Assembly: GCA_949775045.1 (NCBI GenBank)
Contig: OX459100.1
Span: 5,084,136 to 5,148,135 of the forward strand
Direction of reading: 5' to 3'
Length of the DNA stretch: 64,000 bases
From: Metridium senile
Lineage: Eukaryota; Cnidaria; Anthozoa; Actiniaria; Metridiidae
The position numbers were made by a program, and so were the translations under genes. Under the pieces are notes generated by a model. It did not search any database, was not told the DNA's origin, and saw nothing but the letters and a program-made list of their open reading frames with translations. Positions 1-10,019 of the stretch are shown one piece after another. Position 1 is the first letter of the stretch; each line of letters opens with the position of its first letter.

Positions 1-1564
1 GCCTTTCGCCTTTGGGAATTTCTCAGATGATGTGCAATGTCAATAATACTGAGAGTGAATGTGTAAGGTTTTTGACAAAGGCAACAAGTAAGTGTTATGA
101 TATTTTTTTTACAAGTGTTCTTAATATTTTAGTTCTCCTTATTGTGATATTTGATTTTATGCACTGTGTGTAATTGATCACATTTCATTGTGAATATTAC
201 TGAGTATGTGTAAGGTTTCTGACAAAGTTCTAAATTTTTTTCTATTTTTATTCTTTTAGTAATTTTTAGTTCTTCTTGAATATATATGTTGATATTTGAT
301 TTAATGCAATTTCGTTGCTTGTAAACATTGCTAACTCAATTATACTGAGAGTGGATGTGTAAGATTTTTAAGTTACGAAAAAATTATTTTTATTATTATA
401 ATAATTGTTAGTTTTTCTTATTTTGATATTTGATTTTTTTGTAATTTTATTGTTTGTAAACAATGTTATTATTAGAATTAGCCTCATAGATGATCCAGAA
501 AATACTAAAATATCAGATGATGTCACTCAAATTCACTTAAAACTACATTGGTTGAATTGGGCTAACACTTTTTGATTGTTTTCTAAAATTGCTGATGTTA
601 TTACTTTTGAAATTATTCAATATAATATCACTAAAATCCACTGTTATTTTCATAGTCTTGTTACTTGATTATTTGTTAAAGTAATTGATAATAATATTAC
701 TGGAAAATTATTGAAATGAATTTTAGGAAATCGATAATTACAATCATATAAGATATCAAATACGTACTGTAGACAGTTATATTTTTCTTAAATAAAGATT
801 ATTTTAGTTCCTGTTAATTTGTAATTAATATGAAATGGATATAGTGATTCTTTTTAAAACTGATCAATGATCTTCTTGATAAGGATTTAATTGCAGAAAC
901 TAGCAATAAATAAATGTAATAAAATGAGTAATGTATTCCAACGTACTGCACTTAATCAACATACATGTAATGTAAAGCAAAAACTGAGTTAAATAATATA
1001 CTTGCAAAAGTAATGTAATTATACAAAATATCAATAGTTGTGCTCATTCTATATTGTATTTTCAAATCATTTGTCTTAAAAACATATTTAATATGATTAA
1101 TTAGCAAGTAGTGATCTGTATAGAGTGAAAATACTGTATCCATGAAATATAATCAAATTGCTACTTTGTGATGGTTCTTATTTAGCCACTATCAAAAACA
1201 AATAAAGTTGTTTATGAGGTATTCTCTGCATTCACATAACCATAATGCCTTTCTTTTTTTTGGGGGGGGGGGGGGGGGGGGGTAGCAATTTGTTTGATTT
1301 GAATTACAATTTGTTTAATTTGAATTACAATTTGTTTGATTTGAATTACAATAGCTACCCCCAACAGAAGGCATTATGGTTATTGGGAAAGTAGAGAATT
1401 GTTTCCTTTTGTATCTGATATTTCTGGTTGGGTGATACTGACTAAATATTTACTAAATAAGAACTATTAGTAACTATTTTGTTTTTAATCCTTGGTTTTA
1501 GTGTCTCTCTCTACCAAATGCATGTATATAAAAAACTCATTAACTCTCTCTTTCTCTTTTACAG
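1..1564 (+). other. Non-coding, probably intron of the SOCS-box gene
   Basis: No convincing exon is visible before the acceptor at 1563-1564. A degenerate repeat of about 147 bp starts the stretch: the block GTGTAAGGTTTCTGACAAAG recurs at about 61, 208 and 357. Bases 3-170 are open in one frame with a possible donor after about base 60, so an exon end there cannot be excluded. The peptide shows no ankyrin or other recognisable pattern. The rest is AT-rich filler apart from the inverted-repeat element at 1237-1382. Confidence 0.45.
1237..1382. mobile_element. Small inverted-repeat (MITE-like) element with a 21-G run
   Basis: The ends TAACCATAATGCCTT (1237) and AAGGCATTATGGTTA (to 1382) are inverted repeats. 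The interior has a T run followed directly by 21 G (1262-1282), then three tandem copies of a unit of about 21 bp starting CAATTTGTTTGATTTG. GCTACCCCC on the right mirrors part of the GGGGGTAGC on the left, so the G run may have grown inside one arm. There is no coding capacity. The G-run length may be unreliable in the assembly. Confidence 0.6.
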
Positions 1565-1704
1565 GAAATGTACGAAGTTTACAAGATTGTTGCCGGCTAG
1601 TGATCCGTAAAACTTTAAACCGTGAACGATTACCAAATATTTCTGGTTTACCAGTTCCAATCCACGTCAAACATTTTTTGAATCATAAATACAACTTCAT
1701 CTAG
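1565..1704 (+). CDS. SOCS-box protein, C-terminal exon (partial gene)
   Basis: This is the last coding exon of a gene whose other exons lie upstream of the window. A pyrimidine-rich tract and TTTTACAG acceptor precede 1565. Translation in the second phase gives about 46 residues with a complete SOCS box: a BC-box-like part (SLQDCCRLVIRKTL), which in this family binds elongin B/C, then a Cullin-box-like part with the LPxP signature (GLPVPIHVKHFLNH), and a TAG at 1702-1704. Such boxes end ASB, SOCS, WSB and SPSB proteins, which are substrate adaptors of Cullin-5 ubiquitin ligases. The conserved 'RSLxxxCRLxIRKxL' pattern resembles ASB (ankyrin and SOCS box) proteins most, but the substrate-binding part is not visible, so the subfamily is open. 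Confidence 0.72.
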
Positions 1705-2287
1705 TAATACAGAATAGTAGGAATATTAAGACAAAGGTTTTTGCTCGCTTCCAAGATCATAAAGTATCAGTCTATGCTTTATTGAAGATAAAATATGGTA
1801 GAGTACAAACACTAAAAACTGTTATGCAGTTCTTATTATTCTGCGATCTCAGATCAATCACAAATATGTTACTGCAGTTTTCAACTTTCTGCAAACTCAG
1901 ACATTCCAGCAGCTAGTTGTAAAATACGTATTTTGCTGTCGTCAATCAAGGATTTAAAAGGTACCGACTAAGTAGTTTTGATTGAAGGCAGCTAGAAACA
2001 TGTTTCACAACAAGCCGTTGAAATTTCTGAGTTTGCAGAATGTCAAAAACCACAGTAAGTACCATCTTCATTACAGCCATAGTCAATGCATTGTGACTAG
2101 CAAATTTTGAATTTAATTTTTAGGGTTTTTTTCTGATACATCAATTAGTTTATAGGTGGAGTTTGTGCTAAGTCATTGGTCAATTTGATGCAAGTTCCAC
2201 CTCCTAATTGATTGACAGATCAAAACAGCAATTTGCTAGTCGCAATACAACAATTATTGCAACAATTATTATTATAGTCAATAGTCT
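1705..2287. other. 3' flank of the SOCS-box gene with an inverted-repeat element
   Basis: No canonical AATAAA follows the stop closely. At 1872-2054 a foldback is visible: its arms share CTGCAAACTCAG and flanking CTG(C/T)(A/G)GTTTTT-type ends in inverted order, with a unique centre of about 110 bp. No coding signal is seen. Confidence 0.5.
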
Positions 2288-2440
2288 TTTCATAGTTCTG
2301 TTCATTGACCACAAACAATAGTTCCAAGTCGAATTTCCAGTTGCTGCGCATAGCAAAACTATAATTTATCATGCACAGCAACTGGAACATCGACTTGGAA
2401 CTATCATTCGTGGTCACTGAATGAGATTCAACTGAATGAG
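2288..2440. mobile_element. Foldback element, type C
   Basis: Two arms of about 45 bp face each other. The left arm (2302-2346) has CAATAGTTCCAAGTCGA and CCAGTTGCTG. The right arm (2376-2421) has CAGCAACTGG and TCGACTTGGAACTATC. The outer TCATAGTTCTGTTC is a decayed form of the TTCACAGTTC terminus seen on other foldbacks here. A lone right arm of the same family lies at about 6690-6765. Confidence 0.6.
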
Positions 2441-2576
2441 AACAAAATCAAAAATGTGATCACCAAAACCATTCATATTATTTGTTACAATCACCATTGC
2501 TAAAGAAAACACTATGGTAGCAATTTTACTGTTTGGATAAAAGTCTTCTCACTCTTATGTTTTATACAATAGAGAA

Positions 2577-2828
2577 CCGAAGTGATGACGTACGTCACAC
2601 TTCGGAACTCTATACTCCAGTTTCACATTATCTATCACCGCTGTACTATTTGACAAAAGGTGCATTTGCACTAGCTAAGCCTTGGTTTGTTGTCAAAATA
2701 TTCACATATCACATATATATGGCTTAACAATAGAAGACAAATTTAAAATCACTGAATTGAGGCTATTCCTGTGTAAATGCGCCTTTTGTCACATAGTACA
2801 GTAGTGCTAGATAACATGAAACTAGTCT
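2577..2828. mobile_element. Palindrome followed by a foldback element
   Basis: A 29-bp near-perfect palindrome (about 2579-2608) has CCGAAGTG and CACTTCGG around TGACGTACGTCA. It is followed by a foldback at about 2620-2828. The left arm reads inward through GTTTCACATTATCTA and TTTGACAAAAGGTGCATTT, and the right arm returns AAATGCGCCTTTTGTCA and TAGATAACATGAAAC. No protein is encoded. Confidence 0.55.
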
Positions 2829-3021
2829 GTTTAGTATGGAATATCTCTGATGACAAAACACTATTTTGTGTTTGTACTCTACCAATAAAACATTTGAGAA
2901 ACATATTGTATATTTATAAATTTATCAAGATAAATGGTATAGTTTAAACAGCTTGTTATAATTATTAAAGTAAAATAAACAGCAATAAAAAATCTGCTCG
3001 AAAGTAGTCTTCATTTGGATT

Positions 3022-3200
3022 GTTGGGCTTTCTGTGGTTTCAATAAAATACAGGAAGCCCAACAAGTATTACTTAGCCACATAACACAGGAATCCAAATG
3101 AATGTTAAGCTGGACCACAGGAAACCCAACAACTATTACCTATGTACATAACACAGGAATCCCAATGCATGTCAAGCTGGACCACAGGAAATGCAACAGG
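3022..3200. repeat. Cluster of ACACAGGRANCCCAA motifs
   Basis: At least five copies of the short motif occur here: an inverted copy at 3022-3037 and forward copies at about 3050, 3084, 3115 and 3151, with a decayed one at 3182. The surrounding text is partly duplicated as well (GTTAAGCTGGACCACAGGAA and GTCAAGCTGGACCACAGGAA), with about 66 bp between these two. The cluster resumes at 3407-3420 after the foldback at 3203-3397, which evidently landed inside it. Confidence 0.6.
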
Positions 3201-3202
3201 AG

Positions 3203-3397
3203 TATACAGTTATTTCAAAAAACGTGGAATACTGAATAGTGCATTGCAAGACCGAAATGCATTCTGAGGCCGTTAAATATCGTTTACTGATAAACTAATT
3301 CATATTAAGTTATTTTATTTCTAGTGCATTGTATATAATATACGAGCAAGTTATGGGGAGTAAATCAGTATTCAGCGTTTTTTGAAATAGCTGTATA
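3203..3397. mobile_element. MITE with TATACAG termini, TA-flanked
   Basis: The terminal inverted repeats are about 30 bp. The left end is TATACAGTTATTTCAAAAAA followed by CG and AATACTGA. The right end is TCAGTATTC, then GCGTTTTTTGAAATAGCTG and TATA. Length is about 195 bp and there is no ORF. TA-flanked ends starting CAG suggest Tc1/mariner-type mobilisation, which is an inference. Confidence 0.65.
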
Positions 3398-3575
3398 CAT
3401 ACATACCACAGGGATACCAATCACTGTCTGTTCATATTATGATAGGAAATGTTTCATTCAAAGTAATTCATGTTCTTCTTGTGCACAGTGTAAGCCATGA
3501 TAGCATATATTATTTTGTATTTACACCTGTGGTAAGGCAAGAAATACAACAGGTTTTATATCTACTGACTAATTA

Positions 3576-3900
3576 CTCAGGCTACCCCGCAGGGGAGCCT
3601 GAGTCTAGGTTTGCCTTTATGGGTCTATCGTTGTGTCGAGATTATACATGACGTAATGCCACAGGTAAACCACCTATCAATTACTACCGTCTATGACGTA
3701 GCCTGAGTAAACGCACTAAGTGCGTCTAGTTTACCTACAATCAAGGCTTATATTGTGAAATGAACTCAACACTGTTCTATTCAAATACAATAACTACTTA
3801 CACAGGGATAATTATATAAATTAGTTGATTTTTGGGCCTATACCCATAAACTACACAGGAATCCCAAATACTATCTACCTGACTACAGGAATCCCAATAA
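3576..3900. repeat. CTCAGGCTA hairpins and more ACACAGG motifs
   Basis: ACTCAGGCTACCCC at 3576 is answered by GGGGAGCCTGAGT close by and by GTAGCCTGAGT ending near 3711. This makes a short hairpin inside a possible 135-bp inverted-repeat element. ACACAGGAATCCCAA copies follow at 3853 and 3884, with a partial one near 3797. The CTCAGGCTA terminus is also that of the 55-bp insert at 24145-24199. Confidence 0.5.
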
Positions 3901-4043
3901 TATCTAGAGATCTGTCGATCTAGACACACATTACTATTAGATAGACAAGTGTAATGTAAACAAGACAGTATAGACACCTAGCTGTGAATGACACCATTGA
4001 ATAGATCTACATCACAGTAAAGGATAATTTGCACGTTACAGTT

Positions 4044-4117
4044 GACTCTCTCCTAACGACCACTCTCGTAAGCGACCACTTTCTCCTAATCCCTGGGTGG
4101 TCGCTTACGAGAGAGTC
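4044..4117. repeat. Short hairpin, CTCTCGTAAGCGACCAC type
   Basis: The left arm (CTCTCGTAAGCGACCACT, preceded by a partly duplicated CTCTCCTAACGACCACT) pairs with the right arm GGTGGTCGCTTACGAGAGAG. It is a compact foldback of about 74 bp with no coding content. Confidence 0.6.
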
Positions 4118-4185
4118 ATCTGTATTAGCCAAACAGTCAAGCAACGAATAGGTAGATAATGACAGATTGGCCTCCACTGGCTGGA

Positions 4186-4452
4186 TATACACCTATTTCA
4201 ATTAACGTTGTCCATCTGGAATGGTTGATCTGAGACCGATAGGAATTATGGGAGCTCGTTAAACTGCAAATGCACTATTATAATCACGCTTGATGAATAT
4301 TAATGTTTACTTCTGAAATACTGTTATCTGTAATTCAGCACCATTCAAGTGTGATTAAAACCATGTATTTGAAATTTAATGAACACCCACAATTCCTGTC
4401 GGTCTCAGATCAACCATTCCAGATGGACAACGTTAATTGAAATAGGTGTACA
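4186..4452. mobile_element. MITE of the TACACCTATTTC family, copy 1
   Basis: It is bounded by TACACCTATTTCAATTAACG and its inverse CGTTAATTGAAATAGGTGTA. The terminal inverted repeats run about 60 bp, including CCATCTGGAATGGTTGATCT and GAGACCGATAGGAATT. The interior is unrelated to that of the other elements with the same outermost bases (35404, 36934, 46003, 60432 and 62594). Confidence 0.75.
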
Positions 4453-4541
4453 TCGGTAAAGGGAGGAAAGCGTATGTACAGTTATTATTCATTCAAAATA
4501 TTTCTCCGTTTCTGATTGGTCTATTTAATTTTTAATAACAT

Positions 4542-4806
4542 GCTACTACCAAAGTTACTCAACTGTTAGCACCGCCAAAAAAACGATCAATCGTGTTTTG
4601 AATTTCGGTTAACTCATGTGACCATTTGGGGCGCTCCAAATGGTCATGTGAAATCAAAATAACGTAAAACACCGTTAAAATACCGTTATTTTAATGTCAC
4701 ATGACCATTTGGAGCGCCTCAAATGGTCATGTGAGTTAACCGGAATTCAAAACGCGATTGATCGTTTTTTTGGCGGTGCTAACAGTTGAGTAATTTTGGT
4801 AGTAAG
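4542..4806. mobile_element. Long foldback with a hairpin inside each arm
   Basis: Arms of about 110-120 bp pair almost completely, from TACTACCAAAGTTACTCAAC with GTTAGCACCGCC on the left to GGCGGTGCTAAC with GTTGAGTAATTTTGGTAGTA on the right. Each arm also contains its own palindrome of about 36 bp (CATGTGACCATTTGG, GGCGCT, CCAAATGGTCATGTG). Single-stranded DNA or RNA could therefore form either one long stem or a stem with two side hairpins. There is no ORF. Confidence 0.7.
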
Positions 4807-5317
4807 ACTTACCAAATTTGGAAGAAGTACGATGATCGTCCAATAACTGAAAAATAAGAGAGCAGGAAAATATCTGCCTCCAATCCAGGACGGTTTCCCA
4901 CATTTAGCGAGAAAGAAATAACCGCAAGGAATAGATAGCAAAAACACCAAAAAAATCAACAGAAAGCTGCGAAATATTGTTCCGACAATATTTAGAGGAA
5001 AAAAATATTGATTCCTGATTGCAGTTTCGATGTATTTTAAAAACTGTCATTGAAGAAGCGCCGTTTTGGATATATATAACTGGAGACGTAAAAATACTTT
5101 GAATCATTTCATATCATATACTCAGCTTCAATAATCTTATTCCCAAAGCCGATTTTGTCTATGTATGGACGCCTGGAGAAATTGTTAACACGCTGACAAA
5201 AATCAATACTAGTCATGTCAAGTTATTGGCAAAACAGTTGGACATGAAAATATTAAAATTATCAAAATGACTACCAGTATAGACATAATAATCACAGCAG
5301 TGTCTTACAACACAATC

Positions 5318-5935
5318 AGACATATTAAGAACACTAGCAGATAAAGGAAGCCGCTTAATTACAAAGCAAACAGACAGTAAATATTGACAATGATGATCGA
5401 TTGCCCTGGCGCAGTCCATACATCGTAATGTAGTCACTACACAGGGATCCCAACTCACTGAAAAAGCTATTAAGAACACTAGCAGATTAAGGAAGCCGCT
5501 TAATTACAAAGCAAACAGACAGTAAATATTGACAATGATGATCGATTGCCCTGGCGCAGTCCATACATCAGTTTAGTGATAAATTAGTCAGTACCCAGGG
5601 ATCCCAACTCCCTATAGAAAAAAGCTATGGAGAACAAAGAAGCTGATAATTAAATATTAGACACCAAACAGTACCGACAGTACCATGTTGATAGAATTGG
5701 CCTGCATCGTATACATATAAAAATACGTATGAGATATATATTTTAGTAGTCACTCCACAGGAGGCCCGGTGTTTGTAAAAAAAGCTGTGGAGATCAAAGA
5801 GGCTGATCATTAAATATTAGACACCAAACAGTACCATGTTGATAGAATTGGCCTGCATCGTATACATATAAAAATACGTAAAATATATATTTTACTGGTC
5901 ACTACACAGGAAGCCCAGTGTTTGTAAAATTTCAT
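5318..5935. repeat. Two tandem duplications, about 150 bp each
   Basis: Bases 5318-5422 recur at about 5467-5570 (shared GATGATCGATTGCCCTGGCG). Then 5618-5776 recurs at 5777-5928 (shared ATTGGCCTGCATCGTATACA). Both pairs carry a copy of the ACACAGG motif at the same place in the unit, with variants GGGATCCCA, GGAGGCCCG and GGAAGCCCA. The motif and the duplications may share a history. Confidence 0.7.
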
Positions 5936-6606
5936 AGATATGGGTGCACAGGACAACAACACATCAAAACAGGCCGATATCGATCACAGTCAGACACCAA
6001 ATTGGTAATTTAATAATCACAGGTATGATCCCAGTCAAGGCTTGAAGTAAATGTATGTCAATGAGATGTATAAGCGACACAGGGATCCCAATAAGGTAAA
6101 ATGGATTGAGAAGTCTGCGGCTATATATATGTGCTGTCGAAAATTTTCATAATTACCCACAATGCCGTTATTAATGGAGAAACGCGTTTTTGCGTTAGTA
6201 GGCTAAAATAAATTCGGCTGTTGTGCGGCTCGTGGAAGATGTGAGATCATAAAACGTTAAGAAATCAAAAGAGCTGGCAGTGATGTGTTCTGAGAATGAA
6301 AATGATATTATTGGTATAAAAATCAGAGGTGAAAAATGACGTTTACCGTGGTTGTTCTATGGCGCAAAAACGCACATTTTAACGTTCACCTTAACACAAA
6401 GGACTCTATATTTTACAAATACGGATCTCAGTCGATCAATTAAGTGCCAGATGTTGTAGAACTTACCAGGCAACACAGTTAATTATACATTAGAGCCATG
6501 ACTTTCAAAGCGAGAAAGCTAGAATTTTTGATGTCACGGCAGTCCTGAGGGACTGATTTTTAAAGGGGCAGTAGGGAAAGAGTTAAATCATTGTCAGCTG
6601 TATATA
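5936..6606. other. Intergenic stretch without a recognisable gene
   Basis: AT-rich sequence with one ACACAGGGATCCCAA copy at about 6077. An ill-defined inverted pair of ACGCGTTTTTGCG and GCGCAAAAACGC lies around 6180-6375. No ORF with protein-like composition is seen. Confidence 0.5.
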
Positions 6607-6866
6607 GTCAAATTGTAAAGAATATATTACACGCTATCGAGGCTGAGATTGTGGACGAGAACTGTGAAAAGGTCCATTGCTTAAGTAGTTATAGTTTTGC
6701 TATGTGCAGCAACTCGAACCTCGACTTGAAACAATTATTCGTTGTCACTGAGCGGAACTGTGAAAAGGCCATTATCAAATGTCACTATCATTGCAAGCTC
6801 AACGTGCGTCTCTCTTCGGTGCAAAGGCCCGGCTACCTTTCAAGATGGCGCAGGGAACTGTGAAGG
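6607..6866. mobile_element. Three foldback right ends in a row (types B, C, D)
   Basis: Bases 6607-6666 are the right arm of the type B foldback (TAAAGAATATATTACACGCT, then ATCGAGGCTGAG). About 6690-6775 is the right arm of type C (GCAACTCGAACCTCGACTTG). About 6785-6866 is the right arm of type D (ATCATTGCAAGCTCAACGTG). All three end in the same GAACTGTGAA(A)(A)GG sequence. The matching left arms are absent. The open frame across part of this block is a by-product. Confidence 0.6.
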
Positions 6867-6892
6867 GAAATAGTCGGCTATTGCTTAGTTTA

Positions 6893-7042
6893 CAGTAGCC
6901 TCCTGAACAGGCGTCTCTGTAATCTAATTTGGATTTGGGTTTCCTGTGCTGCTACTAGAGAGGGACTCCTCCTCTTCTTAACACAGGAAGCCACACAGGA
7001 AGCCCAAAAGAGATATAAGAGATGCCTGTGGAGGAGGCTAAG
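6893..7042. mobile_element. MITE with TAGCCTCCT termini and internal ACACAGG motifs
   Basis: TAGCCTCCT with CAGGC on the left is mirrored by GCCTGTGGAGGAGGCTA on the right. The interior holds GGGTTTCCTGTG (6947), an inverse of the dispersed motif, and two forward copies, CACAGGAAGCC and CACAGGAAGCCCAA, at about 6982-6999. A similar terminus bounds the element at 18258-18448. Confidence 0.6.
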
Positions 7043-7370
7043 TTTACAGAACGATCATATCAATTGAATAACCGCCGCGGTACATATAACTGACATCATG
7101 ATATTATTTATTTATACCGCACAGAACTGAACGTAATTGGACTTCGTATAACCATACACTGAAACACCAAATGTTGGCCGACTGGCTTCCAGTCAAAATA
7201 CTAACAGTTGGACTTGGCTTATGTGCGGCAGCCAAAAGGACCCATGGAGATGTTAGCGTAATCATAGATCATTATCATAGCTATATTACTGAATCTCACG
7301 CGGTACTGTATGAATTTCCAGCATGTGTAATTAATAATAGCGCTATCTCATGGCAATTACTAGGTATATT

Positions 7371-7800
7371 TCGTATATTTACAATTATTTAAGAATCATA
7401 ACGGATGCAATACATACATAAGCACCTGAAAAATTATTAAAAATGGAGAAAAGAGCAATTGCATCGCTATCTAGTAATACCAAATGCTAGATTTCTTTAT
7501 TATATTTACAATTATTTAAGAATCATAAGGGATGCAATACATACAAAAGCAACTGAAAATAATTAAAAATGGAGAAAAGAGCAATTGCATCGCTATCTAG
7601 TAATACCAAATGCTAGATTTCTTTATTATATTTACAGTGTTTATATTTAAGAATCATAACGGATGCAATACATACATAAGCAACTGAAAATAATTAAAAA
7701 TGGATAAAAGAGCGATTACAGCGGTATCTAGTACCAAATGCTAGACTTCTTTATTATATCTACAGTCATTTAAGATCCATATTGGATGCAATATATAAAT
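7371..7800. repeat. Tandem array, about 126-bp unit, four copies
   Basis: AGAATCATAACGGATGCAAT recurs at about 7391, 7517 and 7650, with a decayed fourth copy near 7771, so spacing is 121-133 bp. Each unit also has GAGCAATTGCATCGCTATCT and AATGCTAGATTTCTTTATTA. Non-coding. Confidence 0.75.
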
Positions 7801-8238
7801 AACTAAAATGTATAAATATACAAGTGTCTTTGCAAATATTAGTATACGAGCTAGAAAAGTTAAATAATCTGTGAATAGAAATGTCCGATTTCTAAGCTGT
7901 CCCACAGCTGGCCATGCACCAGACATTTTCCGTTTTATATTGAATTTTCCTATTTAAAGCTCATAGATCAGGGCTACAAAATTGATTTTAAAATTTCTTT
8001 ATTATTTTCTTCAACGGAAACATAATTTTCAAATAGATTGTATTAATTTTATCATTGGTCAAACCATAGTTAATCCCCTATTGTCTATTGGCAAACGCAA
8101 ACCATTTTAAATTACTAATTTTGTTTTTTTCAAGTGACAACGTTCTTGCAATTAGGTGTATATACACCACTGTAACTATACTTTCTAAGTTGTGGCGATA
8201 CTATACTAATTAACTAGAACGAGTTTTAAGGTCTTTTA

Positions 8239-8504
8239 AAGCCTGGTTTTCACCAGCGACGCAACGCAAACGCAAGCGCAAGCACAAACATGTGGAAACG
8301 AAACGTGAATATGCGCAAGCGCAAACACACTATTTACTAGTGCCACGCGCAAGCACAAGCGTAAACGCAAGAAAAAAGGAACATTTTTGATATCTTGCAC
8401 TTGCGTTATCACTGCGTCAAACGGTTTTACCGACGAAACATGGTCACTTGCGCTTGCGCTTGTGTTTGCACTTGTGCTTGCGTCGCTAGTGAAAACTAGG
8501 CTTA
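8239..8504. mobile_element. Inverted-repeat MITE, AAGCCTGGTTTTCAC type
   Basis: The left end reads AAGCCTGGTTTTCACCAGCG then ACGCAA. The right end reads TTGCGTCGCTAGTGAAAACT then AGGCTT. Both arms continue inward as runs of GCAAGC/GCTTGC variants. I remember elements of this design as common in cnidarian genomes. No ORF. Confidence 0.7.
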
Positions 8505-8692
8505 ACTAGTGTGCGTCGCTTTGAAACAAGAGCACCACGAGTCAGAGCGAGGCTGGACGGGCATTTGCGTACGATTAGCTACTTCGTGAGGAAGGTATAT
8601 TAGAGTGATTTCAATATCATTTAACCAGAACATCAAAAATCAAAGAAAACAATTCCTCATTATATCTTACTTGTTCAGTGACTAAAGCCTGG

Positions 8693-8798
8693 TTCACACA
8701 GCATCATAATCATAGTCATAATCGTAATCATAAGCACATATGCAGTCATAAGAAATGGAGAAGTTTCCATTTTCTTATGATTATGACTATGATTATGC
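8693..8798. mobile_element. Inverted-repeat MITE, AAGCCTGGTTCACAC type, right end lost
   Basis: It starts AAGCCTGGTTCACACAGCAT and continues with ATAATCATAGTCATAATCG. The opposite arm TTATGATTATGACTATGATT follows at about 8776, but the mirror of AAGCCTGG is missing where the next foldback begins. This suggests truncation or overlap. Confidence 0.55.
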
Positions 8799-8809
8799 CT
8801 TTTCAAGCC

Positions 8810-9003
8810 TTTTCAAAAGCCCGGATAGTATAGTATCCAGGCTTTTGCATCGAAGCGAGACGAACGTTGAACTTGCAATGATAGAGACACGTGAATAATT
8901 GTCCTGCATGCAAGTTGTGAAAAGGTCTCTATCATTGCAAGCTCAACGTTTGTCTCGCTTCGGCTATCTTTCAATATGGCGCAGGGAACTGTGAAGGGGA
9001 CAA
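8810..9003. mobile_element. Foldback element, type D
   Basis: The arms GAAGCGAGACGAACGTTGAA (8851) and CTCAACGTTTGTCTCGCTTC (8939) are inverted, each with a TGCAATGATAGAGAC / GTCTCTATCATTGCA extension. The right end is GGCGCAGGGAACTGTGAA. A lone right arm of this family is at 6785-6866. Confidence 0.6.
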
Positions 9004-9969
9004 TGCGCTTCATAAAATTGTACGATAACTAATGGCTAATCTTATGTGGGCGTCCTTGTCTCTTAGGAAACTATTGGAGTTAAAATATACAATTTAAACT
9101 AGCGGTAAATGGACTGCGTTGGCGATTCAACGAAATAATTGATGTATAAATATACAATTACTATCCGTTTATAACTACTAGAGACTGCATCAGTTTTTTT
9201 TGCTGCAGAAAAAGTGAAAATGTTAAAAAAGTGAAAATGCTAAATGAACACCGTGATAAAATAGAATGATACTTACTTACGTTACGTACGTTATACCGTT
9301 ATTACTTAGTTGTCGGAGTGAAATATTTTTTAATCCCATTTTATTTTCATTTTTTTTCACATCTGTTGTATGAATTTTTTATCATTCAAGCAACATTAAA
9401 ATAACATGACTAAACATATCAAGCCTTCGAATCATAAATAATGTTTTTGATATCAAAAGAAACATAAAACTTTAATTTCAAGTGGTATTATAACGAAGTT
9501 AATTTTGAGTCTCTACTTTTAATTACTGTACTGAATTTGAATAAACACACGACTTGAAAAGTTTTTTTGCCGTCTTGTTTGGTGTTTCGCGCGCTTGATG
9601 ATAGGTCGATCACGGCTTGGGACTGCAATCTAGAAACACTGAACTGTCTTCTTAATGAGAAACCCGGTGGGCAGCTCAAGGATCACGTGATAGCGAATCT
9701 ATTGTTTGATTTGTTGAACTATATTTGTTCCAATAAGCCTCCAGCGGCTTAATTCAAATAAGCACATCTTTTTGGTTGTCTTCCTATACTTTTGTTCCAC
9801 CCTGCCGGGTTTATTGAATTTCGTTTGTACATTAAAGCTCGCGACTTGAAATTAGTGTTTGTCGTACGTCGTACCAGTTGTGACTCAACATTTGAATTTC
9901 AAATAAGCAGCCAGAGTCGTATAAAAACAAGCACATCGGGACGACTTTGACCGAGTTGGGAAAACATCG
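9004..9969. other. Upstream region of the first GPCR
   Basis: About 1 kb of AT-rich DNA with no transposon structure that I can see. It probably holds the promoter and 5' leader of the GPCR at 10016, but no TATA box or initiator stands out. Confidence 0.4.
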
Positions 9970-10019
9970 ATGAATACAACACTGGGTTAAACAAAATGAA
10001 CGAAAATACAAGGAAATGA
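9970..10019 (+). promoter_or_regulatory. Two short upstream ORFs before the GPCR start
   Basis: One ATG at 9970 opens a six-codon frame ending with TAA at 9988-9990. A second ATG at 9996 opens a seven-codon frame whose TGA (10017-10019) overlaps the receptor ATG (10016-10018) as ATGA. If the mRNA starts upstream of 9970, ribosomes would meet both before the receptor start. Translational damping or reinitiation is therefore plausible, but the transcript start is unknown. Confidence 0.4.

Noticed and set aside
1..170. An upstream exon of the SOCS-box gene at the window edge
   Set aside because: One frame is open and a GTAAGG is present, but the peptide matches nothing known and the donor-like sequence recurs as a repeat at 208 and 357.
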